This document shows, one piece after another, positions 26,523 to 36,300 of a stretch of 64,000 bases of DNA. The notes below the pieces were generated by a model, which saw only the letters and a program-made list of their open reading frames with translations, ran no database searches and was not told the DNA's origin. This stretch comes from Rugosimonospora sp040255525 (GTDB lineage Bacteria; Actinomycetota; Actinomycetes; Mycobacteriales; Micromonosporaceae), in NCBI GenBank assembly GCA_040255525.1, contig JBDZVD010000001.1, positions 1 through 64,000 of the forward strand. The letters run 5' to 3'. The first letter of the stretch is position 1. Every line of letters begins with the position of its first letter. Both the position numbers and the translations under genes were made by a program.

Positions 26523-26567
26523 AGTTGCAGATCTCAAGGTCATGGTTTATTTTCTCAACCATGAAAC
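26523..26567 (+). promoter_or_regulatory. Conserved element before the MMPL gene
   Basis: This 45-base segment, starting AGTTGCAGATCT and ending at an ATG-containing CCATGAAAC, matches 37 of 45 bases of the segment at 29191-29235 with identical spacing to an ATG. It contains the inverted repeat CATGGTT-9-AACCATG. A shared HxlR-controlled operator/promoter is likely. Confidence 0.65.
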
Positions 26568-26641
26568 GGACTCCTGTACCTCTGACCCCTCCCCCGTGGC
26601 GGCTGCCGTCCGCGCTGATCCTGGGAGACGGTCGTGGCTGA
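26561..26641 (+). CDS. Possible 26-codon leader ORF overlapping the MMPL start
   Basis: ATG 26561, in the position that is the true start codon in the paralogous promoter at 29229, opens a 26-codon frame (MKRTPVPLTPPPWRLPSALI then LGDGRG). Its TGA at 26639-26641 overlaps the first codons of the MMPL gene. Either it is a translated leader coupled to the exporter, or a degraded N-terminus after promoter exchange. No homologue is recognised. Confidence 0.35.
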   Translation: MKRTPVPLTPPPWRLPSALILGDGRG

Positions 26642-28820
26642 TCTGACCACCCGGCGCGGAGGTCCCCGCATCTTCGATGGCATCGGGACGCTGGTCGTGC
26701 GACGCACTCGAGCGGTGCTGGCGGCTTGCCTGATTGTGTTCGTCGTCGGGACGGCGCTGGGCTTCGGCGCGTTCGCACAACTGAAGACGGGAGGATTCAG
26801 CGATCCGCGTTCGGCCTCCGCGCGTGCCACTCGCCAGTTGGACGACCGCTTCGACGGCGCCGCAGGGCTTGTGTTGCTCGTGCACGCGAAGACCGGCTCC
26901 GTCGACGACGCGGCGGTGGCCAGCCTCGGCGGCCGCGCGGCCGGCCTGCTCGCCGAGCAGGCCGGCGTCTCCAATGTCGCCTCCTACTGGCAGACCCACA
27001 ACCCAACGCTGCGATCGACGGACGGCCGGTACGCATTGATCGTGGCAAGCCAGCGCAGCGACAAGACACTCAGCGCTGCCACGTTGGCAAAGCTCGCCCT
27101 GCACAGTCCGGCGGCGAGCATCAGCGTCGGCGGGGACTCGGCAGTCGACAACGACGTCAGCGGCAACGTCGGCAAGAGCCTCGCGCTCGCTGAGGGCATC
27201 GCGGTGCCCATCGTGCTGCTGTTGCTGATTTTCGCCTTCGGTAGCCTCGTTTCCGCGCTGTTGCCGCTCGCCATCGGAGCCTTCGCGATCGTGGGTACGT
27301 TCGCCGAATTGTCGGTCCTCGGCTCGGTGACCGACGTCTCGATTTACGCGATCAACTTGACCACCGCAATGGGCATGGCGTTGGGCATCGACTACGCGCT
27401 GCTGATGGTGAACCGCTTCCGCGAAGAGCTCGCCGCGGGCGCGAGCACCGAGCGCGCCGTACGCACCGCCGTAGGCACGGCCGGCCGCACCATCGTGTTC
27501 AGCGGCGCTACCGTGATCGCCGCGCTGGCCGCGCTGCTGATCTTCCCGCTGTACTTCCTGCGCTCCTTCGCGTACGCCGGCATCGGCGTGGTGATCATCG
27601 CCGCCGCCGCCGCGCTGTTCGTGCTGCCCGCCCTCCTGGTTGTGCTCGGCCCGCGGGTCAATCGCGGTCGCCTCCCGTGGTCGAAACACCCGCCGAGCGC
27701 ATCCTCCCCATGGTGGGGACGGCTAGCAGGTCTGGCCTGGCGCCGACCGCTACTCGCGGCCGTCCCGATCGTCGTCGTTCTGGTCGCCATCGCCGCTCCC
27801 CTGCTGCACGCCAGCGTCGGTACGCCCGACGACCGGGTACTACGCACCAGCGCACCGTCCCGTCAGGTCGGCGACGTGCTGCGCGCTCACTTTGCCGGCG
27901 ACGCCAGCACCGCGCTGGAACTGGTCACCACCGGACCGGTCGCGCCCGGGCCGCTGGCCGACTACGCCCGCCGGCTCTCACTGCTTCGCGGGGTCACTCG
28001 CGTGCAGGCCAGCACCGGCGACTACGCGCACGGCACCAGGACCGGCGTCGATCCGGCCGACGCCACGCTGGCTCGGCCCACCGCACAGCGGATGACCGTG
28101 ATCACCAGCGCCGATCCGCGCTCCGCCGGCGCACAGCAACTCGTGCGCACCGTGCGCGCCACCGCGCCACCGCCCGGCACGGCCGTGCTCGTCGGCGGGC
28201 CGACCGCCGACCTGGTCGACACCTTGCACGCGATCGGGGTGCGGCTACCGGTCACCACGGCCTGGATCGTCCTGACGACGTTCGTGCTGCTCTTCCTGTT
28301 CACCGGGTCGCTGCTACAGCCGCTGCGCTCATTGCTGCTCAACCTACTCACGCTCGCCACCACGCTCGGCTTGATGGTGTGGATCTTCCAGTACGGACAC
28401 CTGTCCGGCGCCCTGCGCTTCACCCCACTGCCTTTGGATACCAGCATGCTCGTGCTGCTGTTCTGCATCAGCTTCGGGCTGTCCATGGACTATGAGGTGT
28501 TCGTGCTCAGCCGCATCAAGGAACTGCACGACCGCGGCGCCGGCGACGCCGAGGCGGTCGCTGCTGGGCTGACCCGCTCCGGGCGGATCGTGAGCACCGC
28601 CGCCGCGCTGGTTGCCGTCAGTTTCCTGGCCTTCGCGGTGTCCAGCATCAGCTTCCTGCAACTGTTCGGCCTCGGCGCGGGCTTCGCCGTTCTCTTCGAC
28701 GCCACTCTGATCCGCGGCGTGCTGGTCCCGGCCTCCATGCGGCTGCTGGGCCGGCATGCCTGGTACGCCCCGGCACCGCTGCGCGGCCTGTACCGCCGCG
28801 TCGCGCTCGCCGAGGGCTGA
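26634..28820 (+). CDS. MMPL/RND-family exporter
   Basis: A 728-residue MMPL-type transporter of the RND superfamily. It has two homologous halves, each one helix, a large extracytoplasmic loop and five helices. The first block is VRRTRAVLAACLIVFVVGTA, a loop to about residue 175, then helices including AIGAFAIVGTFAELSVLGSV and the charged MGMALGIDYALLMVNRFREE motif. The second half repeats this with FGLSMDYEVFVLSRIKE. These Asp-containing motifs carry the proton relay. Substrates of such pumps are lipids or lipophilic compounds. GTG 26634 has GGGAG six bases upstream. It is divergent from the HxlR regulator that probably controls it. Confidence 0.9.
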   Translation: MADLTTRRGGPRIFDGIGTLVVRRTRAVLAACLIVFVVGTALGFGAFAQLKTGGFSDPRSASARATRQLDDRFDGAAGLVLLVHAKTGSVDDAAVASLGGRAAGLLAEQAGVSNVASYWQTHNPTLRSTDGRYALIVASQRSDKTLSAATLAKLALHSPAASISVGGDSAVDNDVSGNVGKSLALAEGIAVPIVLLLLIFAFGSLVSALLPLAIGAFAIVGTFAELSVLGSVTDVSIYAINLTTAMGMALGIDYALLMVNRFREELAAGASTERAVRTAVGTAGRTIVFSGATVIAALAALLIFPLYFLRSFAYAGIGVVIIAAAAALFVLPALLVVLGPRVNRGRLPWSKHPPSASSPWWGRLAGLAWRRPLLAAVPIVVVLVAIAAPLLHASVGTPDDRVLRTSAPSRQVGDVLRAHFAGDASTALELVTTGPVAPGPLADYARRLSLLRGVTRVQASTGDYAHGTRTGVDPADATLARPTAQRMTVITSADPRSAGAQQLVRTVRATAPPPGTAVLVGGPTADLVDTLHAIGVRLPVTTAWIVLTTFVLLFLFTGSLLQPLRSLLLNLLTLATTLGLMVWIFQYGHLSGALRFTPLPLDTSMLVLLFCISFGLSMDYEVFVLSRIKELHDRGAGDAEAVAAGLTRSGRIVSTAAALVAVSFLAFAVSSISFLQLFGLGAGFAVLFDATLIRGVLVPASMRLLGRHAWYAPAPLRGLYRRVALAEG

Positions 28821-29190
28821 ACCACACCCAGCCCCAACCTGGTGCCGGAGGCTCCTCCGCTGCCGGCCCCAGCCAACGCTCCTGCCATGAGATCGGGCGG
28901 CACCTCGTTCCTCGGGACGGGGTGCCGCCCGACTTCGGCGCTGCCAGCGTCACCGGCGAGCAGGCGGCCTCGTGGCGGACGACAGACCGCGCCGCGTCCA
29001 CTGAGCGCTGATGTCAGGGTGCGAGATCGTTACCGCCGGATCGGCGCACCGGGGGGCGCTGCTGGGGGATCCCGCGGCGGCCAGCTGTGGGCGTCGGCCG
29101 GGTGTCGGCCCTTGGTGGCAGCTCCACAAGAGGCGACGGCGGCACCGGCAGGCACCTCAGACCGCGGGAGCCGGCCGGATCAGCTTAATG
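28821..29190. other. Intergenic region, no gene seen
   Basis: About 370 bases between the two exporter genes. No frame with family resemblance or ribosome binding site is visible on either strand. The right end becomes AT-rich as it enters the promoter element of the MFS gene. Confidence 0.5.
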
Positions 29191-29235
29191 AGTTGCAAAT
29201 CTAAAGCTGTTGGTTTAATTTCTCAATCATGAGAC
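29191..29235 (+). promoter_or_regulatory. Conserved element before the MFS gene, twin of 26523-26567
   Basis: This segment begins AGTTGCAAATCT and runs through TTGGTTTAATTTCTCAATC into the start codon. It differs from the MMPL-side element at only 8 of 45 positions. The start ATG (29229) is 38 bases from the left end in both. No ribosome binding site fits in this element, so the MFS transcript may be leaderless or very short. Confidence 0.65.
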
Positions 29236-30800
29236 GAGCTTCCGTGCTGATCACCCTTCTCCTCGCGGCCTTCGCCGTGAACCTGGACACCACGCTGGTC
29301 AACGTCGCCCTCCCCGACCTCTCCCGACAACTCGATGTCTCCACGGCCCGTCTCCAGTGGGTCATTGACGCCTACAACCTGGCGTTCGCGGCGTTCCTGC
29401 TCAGCGCAGGCAACCTCAGCGACCGTCTCGGCCGACGCCGGATGCTTGTGGTCGGCCTGGCCGTCTTCGGAACAGCCAGCCTGCTCGGGGCGGCGGCAAC
29501 GAACAGCGCCGAACTCGTTGCCGCGCGGGCCGTGATGGGCTTCGGCTCGGCACTTGCCTTCCCGGCAACGTTGTCCCTGATCTTGGATGCCTTCCCCAAG
29601 CGAGGGGAGCGCGCGACCGCGATTGGGCTCTGGGGCGCCATCGCCGGGGCGGCGATCGCCCTCGGGCCCATCGTTGGAGGCTGGCTGCTTTCCGCGTTCA
29701 CCTGGCCGAGCATCTTCATCGCGATGGCACCGGTCGCCTACGCGGCGATGGGATTCGCGCTCAGATTCCTGCCCAGGACGCCTGGCGACGGCAGCAATCC
29801 ACTCGACCTCATGGGACTCACGACCTCGGCACTGGCGATGGCCGCCCTGGTGTTCACCATCATCCAGGCGCCGACGTACGGCTGGAGCAGCGCGCGGACT
29901 CTGATCGGATGTGTCGTCTCCGCCACCCTCATCGCGCTCTTCATCGACCACGAACTGCGTTCGGTCGCACCGATGATTGATGTGCGGATCTTTCGCAACG
30001 CCCGCTTCAGCGCCGCGAGCGCGGCCGTCACGGTCAGCTTCTTCACGCTGATGGGTTTCATATTCGTCATCACGCAGTACTTTCAGTTCATCCGTGGCTA
30101 CTCCGCACTGGGCGCGGGTGTGCGCCTACTCCCCTTCGCCACCGCCGTAGCGGTCGGCTCGATGCTGGGCACACGCCTCGCCGTCCGCGTCGGCACCAAG
30201 CAGATTGTCACCGCGGGCCTGCTGCTCACCGGCGCCTTCTACGCCTGGGACATCACCACGACGGCGCATCTGTCCTATGCCGTAATCGGCATGCAAATGC
30301 TGGTCGGAGGTCTAGGGATGGGTCTGACGAGTGCACCCGCGACCGAGTCGATCATGGGGGCGATCAGCGCGAAGACAGCAGGCGTGGGCTCGGCGGTCAA
30401 CGACGCCACCCGCCTGGTTGGCGGCACCCTCGGCGTGGCGGTGATCGGCAGCGTCTACAGCTCCCTGTACCAACAGCGCATCACCGATGTTCTGGGTACC
30501 GCGTCCATGCCCAGGGGCACCCTCGCGACAGTGAAGGGCTCCGTGCACGGCGGCTTCGCCGTCGCCCAAGCGGTGATGCGCGGTGGCTCTCCGCTCGGCC
30601 ACACGGTCCAGCAAGCGACGACGGACGCCTTCATGCACGGGCTGCGCGCTGCCTGCATCGTCGCCGCCATCGCCGCCTTCGCTGGCGCGCTCGCCACGGT
30701 GATCGCCCTGCCGGCCCACCCCGAACAGGCCGAAAACGCGGAGCCAGCCATGTCCGGCGAAGCGATGACCGGCATCGTCGGGCTTGACGGCCTCGGGTGA
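29229..30800 (+). CDS. DHA2-type (14-helix) MFS drug exporter
   Basis: A 523-residue EmrB/QacA-type proton antiporter. Motif C-like and motif D1 features appear in AVNLDTTLVNVALPDL, and motif A as GNLSDRLGRRRML. The length and helix count fit the 14-helix DHA2 family that exports cationic or lipophilic drugs. The promoter element is shared with the MMPL exporter 2.6 kb upstream, so both pumps are probably induced together through the HxlR regulator. The ATG at 29229 lies at the same point of the element as the leader ATG of the MMPL gene. Confidence 0.88.
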   Translation: MRRASVLITLLLAAFAVNLDTTLVNVALPDLSRQLDVSTARLQWVIDAYNLAFAAFLLSAGNLSDRLGRRRMLVVGLAVFGTASLLGAAATNSAELVAARAVMGFGSALAFPATLSLILDAFPKRGERATAIGLWGAIAGAAIALGPIVGGWLLSAFTWPSIFIAMAPVAYAAMGFALRFLPRTPGDGSNPLDLMGLTTSALAMAALVFTIIQAPTYGWSSARTLIGCVVSATLIALFIDHELRSVAPMIDVRIFRNARFSAASAAVTVSFFTLMGFIFVITQYFQFIRGYSALGAGVRLLPFATAVAVGSMLGTRLAVRVGTKQIVTAGLLLTGAFYAWDITTTAHLSYAVIGMQMLVGGLGMGLTSAPATESIMGAISAKTAGVGSAVNDATRLVGGTLGVAVIGSVYSSLYQQRITDVLGTASMPRGTLATVKGSVHGGFAVAQAVMRGGSPLGHTVQQATTDAFMHGLRAACIVAAIAAFAGALATVIALPAHPEQAENAEPAMSGEAMTGIVGLDGLG

Positions 30801-30830
30801 TCCCGCCGTCGACCGGGCCGACACCGGTCG

Positions 30831-30880
30831 GGGCTGGGCGCACAGGTGGTCACACACCGCCATCCCGATGCGCCCAGCCC
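30831..30880 (+). terminator. Hairpin after the MFS gene
   Basis: A perfect 12-base-pair stem (GGGCTGGGCGCA / TGCGCCCAGCCC) with a 26-base loop lies 30 bases after the stop codon. Confidence 0.5.
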
Positions 30881-31035
30881 ATTCACGGCCACGGTGATGT
30901 GCTGACCGGCGTGGTCAGGTAATAGACCGGTGATACCGCCAACCAGGTGGTCAGCGCCGTTCGCGACAGAGTCTCGCGCAGATCGAACGGGTCCAGGCGC
31001 GCGCCGGATCCCTCCGCGGTGCCCCACCTGCGGGT

Positions 31036-31605
31036 CTACGCGCGACCGCGTTCGGCCGGCCGGTAGCGGAGGTCGAACGCCAGGGTGGGGTCGGCGCCGT
31101 CGCGCAGCAGATGCACCAGCTCGCCGCCCGGTGCGTCGTAGAGCCGGATGCCGTCCCCGAGCAGCACCGGCGCGACGTGGATGTCGATCTGGTCGACAAG
31201 CCCCAACGCGAGCAGTTGCTTGGCGATGGGCGGTGAGAACACCTGGAGGTTCTTGCCGCGGGCGGCTTCCAGACCGATACGCACAGCCTCCTCGACGGAG
31301 CAGCTGAGAAAGGTGACGTTTTCGGCCGGGCGGGCGTCCTCGGGATGGTGGGTGAGCACGAAGATCGGACCCTGCCAGACTCCGCCATAGGGCGGCTTGT
31401 CACGGATGGCACCGTCGAACCCGTCCCGGCCGGCCAAGATCGCACCAGTGGCCTCGATGTACTCCTGCAGCAGGCCTTCGCGCACCGTCGCGCGGTCCAT
31501 GAAGTCCATCGTGTGGCCGGGACCGGCGACGAAGCCGTCGAGGGACATCATGAACGCCGCATGCACTTTGCCCTGGGCGGTCATCGGAGCTGGGTCGGGT
31601 GTCAT
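31036..31605 (-). CDS. RibD C-terminal/dihydrofolate-reductase-like protein
   Basis: A 189-residue protein of the RibD C-terminal/YyaP-type reductase group. The opening KVHAAFMMSLDGFVAGPGHT contains the family's MSLDG motif, and DQIDIHVAPVLLGDGIRLYD is the usual late motif. These proteins have a dihydrofolate-reductase fold and bind NADPH; most have unknown substrates. ATG 31605 is chosen because GGAGAAACG precedes it. It is divergent from a MocR-type regulator. Confidence 0.85.
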   Translation of the reverse strand: MTPDPAPMTAQGKVHAAFMMSLDGFVAGPGHTMDFMDRATVREGLLQEYIEATGAILAGRDGFDGAIRDKPPYGGVWQGPIFVLTHHPEDARPAENVTFLSCSVEEAVRIGLEAARGKNLQVFSPPIAKQLLALGLVDQIDIHVAPVLLGDGIRLYDAPGGELVHLLRDGADPTLAFDLRYRPAERGRA

Positions 31606-31780
31606 CGTTTCTCCAAACATGTGGTGGCCACGTTGTGGACCTGTGAGCGCGGGATGTGGAGGCGGCATCACGATGTGACCCGGCTGCCTACGCCCCCTGG
31701 CATCGGGTTTCCTTTCTCGCGAGCGGTGGAACGTGTTCGACTCTGGTCGTCCCAGTGGCTCTGCCGTAAGGTCCGCTTCT

Positions 31781-33187
31781 GTGCCAGTTGATTGGACCGC
31801 TTCGGACACGCGCCTGCTCATCTCCCTGGATCGGTCGGCCGGCGGGCTGCGTGCGCAGCTGGAGCGCGCACTTCGAGAGTCCATCCGCTCCGGTCGGCTC
31901 CGGCCCGGCGAGCGGCTCCCGCCCTCGCGTCAGGTAGCCGCACACCTGAACATCTCTCGCGGGCTGGTGACCGACTGCTACGCGCAACTCTGCGCGGAGG
32001 GCTACCTCACCTCGCGGCCGGGGTCGCCGACCCGGGTCGCCGCCGCCGCCGGAACCGCACCTGCGCCGCCCGGTGCACCACCGGTCGAGAAGTCACCACT
32101 GACGATCGACTTCCGGCCCAGCGTGCCGGACCTGTCCCGGTTCCCGCGCCGGGACTGGTCATGGGCACTGGCGCAGGCATGCCGCACCGCGCCCAGCCCT
32201 GCGCTCGACTACGGCCAGCCGCAGGGCGATCCATTCCTGCGGGAAACTCTCGCCGGCTACCTGCGCCGGGTCCGCGGGGCCGCGACCGACCCGGCGAACC
32301 TGATCATCTGCGGCGGCTTCACCCAGGGCCTCGGGCTCGTACTCGGCGCGCTCGCCCAGACCGGGATCGATCACATCGCGGTCGAAGAGCCGGGGCCGAC
32401 CTACCGCGGCATCATCACCGCCCGCGCCGGCGCCCGCGCCGTACCTGTCCCCGTGGACGAGGAAGGGCTCGACGTGGCGGCGTTGGCGGCAACCGGCGTC
32501 CGAGCCGTCGTACTCACCCCGGCGCATCAGTCCCCCACCGGCGTCGTTTTCACCGCCCGCCGGCGGCACGCCCTGCTCGAGTGGGCGCGCACAAGAAACG
32601 GGCTGATCATCGAAGACGACTACGACGCGGAATTCCGCTACGACCGGAGCCCGATCGGGACGATGCAGGGCCTCGCACCCGACCGAGTCATCCTGCTCGG
32701 CACGGTCAGCAAGTCACTCGCGCCAGCGCTGCGGCTCGGCTGGGCGCTGGCCCCGGCACACCTCGTCGCGGCGATCACCGCCCAGAAACGCTTCGACGAC
32801 CGCGCCACACCGCTGCTCGACCAGCTGGCACTGGCCATGCTCATCAGCTCTGGACGGTTCGACCGGCACCTACGCGCGATGCGCAGGCTCTACTCAATCC
32901 GCCGGCACCACCTCGTCACCGCCTTGGGTAAACACGCACCGGCCGTGCGGGTGACCGGCCTCGCCGCGGGCCTGCATGCCGTCGCGCGACTACCCGATCA
33001 ACTACACGAAACGCCAGTGGTCGCCGCGGCCCGCGCTCGCGGCATCGGTCTGCATCCCATGAGCTCCTACCGGCTCGACTCCCACCATGGCAAGCAACCG
33101 CAACTCGTCCTCGGCTACGGCCATCTTCCCGAAACCACCATCAAACAAGGCATCACCGCGATCGCCGACCTCATCGGCGGCACCTGA
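31781..33187 (+). CDS. MocR/PdxR-type GntR regulator with aminotransferase domain
   Basis: A 468-residue regulator. The N-terminal GntR winged helix (about 20-85: LRESIRSGRLRPGERLPPSR; AAHLNISRGLVTDCYAQL) is fused to a fold-type I aminotransferase domain. That domain has EEPGPTYRGI, the NP-like AHQSPTG loop, EDDYDAEFRYD and the PLP lysine in GTVSKSLAPALRLGW. MocR proteins sense pyridoxal phosphate or amino compounds. Start GTG 31781 (VPVDWTASDT) is preferred; an in-frame ATG at 31733 would add 16 unconserved residues. It likely controls the divergent reductase gene. Confidence 0.88.
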   Translation: MPVDWTASDTRLLISLDRSAGGLRAQLERALRESIRSGRLRPGERLPPSRQVAAHLNISRGLVTDCYAQLCAEGYLTSRPGSPTRVAAAAGTAPAPPGAPPVEKSPLTIDFRPSVPDLSRFPRRDWSWALAQACRTAPSPALDYGQPQGDPFLRETLAGYLRRVRGAATDPANLIICGGFTQGLGLVLGALAQTGIDHIAVEEPGPTYRGIITARAGARAVPVPVDEEGLDVAALAATGVRAVVLTPAHQSPTGVVFTARRRHALLEWARTRNGLIIEDDYDAEFRYDRSPIGTMQGLAPDRVILLGTVSKSLAPALRLGWALAPAHLVAAITAQKRFDDRATPLLDQLALAMLISSGRFDRHLRAMRRLYSIRRHHLVTALGKHAPAVRVTGLAAGLHAVARLPDQLHETPVVAAARARGIGLHPMSSYRLDSHHGKQPQLVLGYGHLPETTIKQGITAIADLIGGT

Positions 33188-33274
33188 CCCCACGCTCCAC
33201 GCGCGGCTGACCGCTGGCTACGCTGGCGCGACCCCGCCGTCGAGGTGAAGCGCGAACGTCCGGTGCAGAGGCGT

Positions 33275-33309
33275 GGGCTGGCCGGCGGCGAATCGCCGCC
33301 GGCCAGCCC
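33275..33309. terminator. Bidirectional hairpin terminator
   Basis: A perfect 16-base-pair stem (GGGCTGGCCGGCGGCG / CGCCGCCGGCCAGCCC) with the 3-base loop AAT lies between the convergent MocR and protease genes. Confidence 0.85.
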
Positions 33310-33328
33310 CTCGGTGTCGGTTGAGGCG

Positions 33329-36300
33329 TCACGCGTCCCGCTGGAGTGCCACATCGACGGTGGCGGTGTGCCCTCTCCTCACGCTCACCATGCGGACCTG
33401 CTGCTGGTAGTCGTCCTTGGCCACGATGAGTTGGATCTCGCTCTGTTCGAGCCAGAGTTGGTAGTGGCCGTCGGTGTCGGTGCGCAGCGTGTAGCTGGTA
33501 CCGCAGTCGCCGGTCTGCGCGTCGTACCCGGCGCAGATCTGCACCGTGGCTCCGGCGATGGCCTTGCCGGTGGCCGCGTCGGTGACCGTACCGGCCAACT
33601 CGCCCCAGTTCGCGGGCGGGGTGACCGTCGTGGTCACGGTGACCGGCGCGACCGGGTACGGCGTGTCCGTACCGATCCCCAGCGCGGCGGTCAGCGTGCC
33701 GGGTTGGGTGATCGACGAGGAGTCGACGGTGAGGCTCACCGTCGCGGACTGCCCGGGCTTCAGGTCCAGGCTGCCGGAGGACACGGACAACCAGGGCAGG
33801 TGGAACCCATCGCCGCACTGGTCGTAGCCGGGCAGCGTCTCACTGGTGCCGGACGGTTCGACCTGGAAGCCGTCATAGACGGCGCTGCCGATCTGGTAGA
33901 GACCGCAGCCGCTGCCGCCGCCGGTGTTGTAGGAGACATCGTTGGCGTTGGGCAGCGCCGACCAGGTGTCGCCGACCGGGTCGTACTGGGCCGCCTGGTT
34001 GGTGGCGTCCGAATTGGCGTCGGTGATGCCGCCGGCCACCTGCAGCTTGCCGCCCGCACCGCTGTAGGTCATGCCCCAGTCGTCGTAGGGCATGTCCGCC
34101 CCCCGCGACCAGCTGTCCGTACCCGGGTCGTAACGGTAGGTGGTACGGGTGGGATTCCCGTTGCTGGAGAAACCGCCCGCGCAGACGACCTGCCCGTTGA
34201 TGGCGGCGCACCCGTTGGCGGCGACCGGCACGGGGTAGTCGGCGACCTGCGTCCAGGTGTTGCGGGTCGGGTCGTATCTGAACACCGCTGACGAGCCCGA
34301 GACCCCGTCGGAGCTCCCGCCGATCACGTACACCCGACCGCCGAGCGCCACCGCCCTGGCACCACCGACCTGTTCGGGCAGGTCGGCCCTGTGGGACCAG
34401 GTGTTGGTCGCCGGGTCGTAGGCGTAGACGCTGCCGAACGCGCTGAGGAGCTCGCCGCTCCTGACGTCCCATCCGCCGATCACGTACAGCGTGCCGTTCA
34501 GGGACACGGCGGTGGGGGCCTCCGTTGCTCGGGGCAGATCGGCGATAGGCCGCCAGGTGCGGCCGGCGGGGTCGTACACATACCCGTTGGCGATTTCACC
34601 GGCATCCTTGACCAGACCGGCCACCGAGTACACCTTGCCGGTGGCGTCGTCGTAGGCCACCGCGTTGTTGAAGACCGCCATCGGGTAGTCGGCCAGCGGT
34701 GTCCACGGACCGGACTGCGGTGTGGCCTGCGGCGACACGGCGGCCGTCGGAGTGGCGGTCACGGACCGCCACGGAAGGTACTGCCCCCTGACGTGCTGTA
34801 GCGGGGCGCCGGTACCGGTGACGGCGACCTGTGGGGTGAGGGCGCCGCCCTGGGTGCCGAGGGACACGTGAACGGGTGCGGTGCCGGTGTCGTGCAGCGT
34901 CACCGTGCCGGTACTGGTGCCGCCCAGTGGTTGGGTGAGCGACACGCTGGTGTCGTCCACGGTCAGCCGTCCGGCGCCGAGGGCCCAGTCCTTGCGGGTC
35001 ACGCTGTCGGCGGCGACCGGGACGGTGGCGTCGGCTGCCGTGTAACGGCCGTCGGCCACGGTGAAGCGCTGGTCGCCGGTCAGGGAGCTGACCAGTACGT
35101 AGAAGCCGTGGCCGGCATTCGGGTCGTCGGGCATGGCCAGGCTGGAAGCGGTGTCCGTGGCGCGCCCGGCGCCGACGACGGTGGCGTCATCGAGGCCCGC
35201 GTGGGTGTTGGCGTCGGAGATGGTGCCGGCCACCAGCCCGCCCGTGGTGGGTGTGCAGGTGCGGGTGCCGATCACCACGTTGTCCAGCATCCACCAGAAC
35301 CCCTGGTGGGCCGTAGCGGTGAAGTGGAACCTGACCCGCACGGCCTTCTGGTTGGCGGCCTGCGGGATCGGCAGGTCGACCCGCCCGTCGAAGGTGTCTG
35401 AGACCTTGTGCCAGACGGGGGTCCAGGTCGTGCCGCCGTCGAGGCTGAGATCGACCTCGCCGGACAGCGCGTTGGGGAAGTCGGGGTGCGTCTTGTACTC
35501 GGTGTCGAAGCCGATCTCGGGTGCGTTCTGCCCGGTCAGGTCCACCACGGGCGAGACCAGGTCGGTGTCGGGGGAGCTTTCCAGGCTGTCGGCGTAGGCG
35601 AAGTCCTTGTCACCGCCGGGCGGTGGGGCCTCCTGGTAGGGATTGTCGAAGGTCCAGGTCGTGCCCGAGTCGTTGTTGTCGGTGGTGGTCCAGCCGTCCT
35701 GCGTCGTGGTCGACCAGCCGGTGAACTGTTCGACGGTGCCCCGGTGTCCCGCCGCGTATCCGGGGGTGAGGCAGGTGAGCGGGTTGACGCCGAGCGTGGC
35801 GTCGCGCTGCACGTCGCGGTCGGCGACCTGGACGGGCACGTCCACGTCCCGGTAGCCGGGGAGCACGGCCGAGGCCACGTGCAGCGTGTAGCTGGCGTTG
35901 CGGGGCACGGTCAGCGTGTAGCGGCCCGTGTACGGGTCGGTGTAGACGGCCCCGGACATACCAGCCACGGTGATCTTCGCGTAGAGCGGCCAGCCGTGCC
36001 CGGAGCCGTCGGTGACCACGCCGGAAATGGTCTGGCTGGCCAGTTGCTTCAGGGAGAAGTTCACGCTGACCCGGGCGCCGGCCTTCACCTTGACCCCTTT
36101 GTGGTTGGCCGAGGTGTAGCCGAACATGGACGCGGTGAGGTTGTAGCTCGCGGCCCGGACCCACAGATCGTAGTGGCCGGTGGCGTCGGTGCGCGCGGTG
36201 TAGCCGTCGGAGGTGGCGACCAGGACGCCCGCGAGCGGCCGTCCCCCGCTGGTGACCCGCCCGACGATGTCACCGTGCGGCGCGGTCCGCAGACCGGCGG

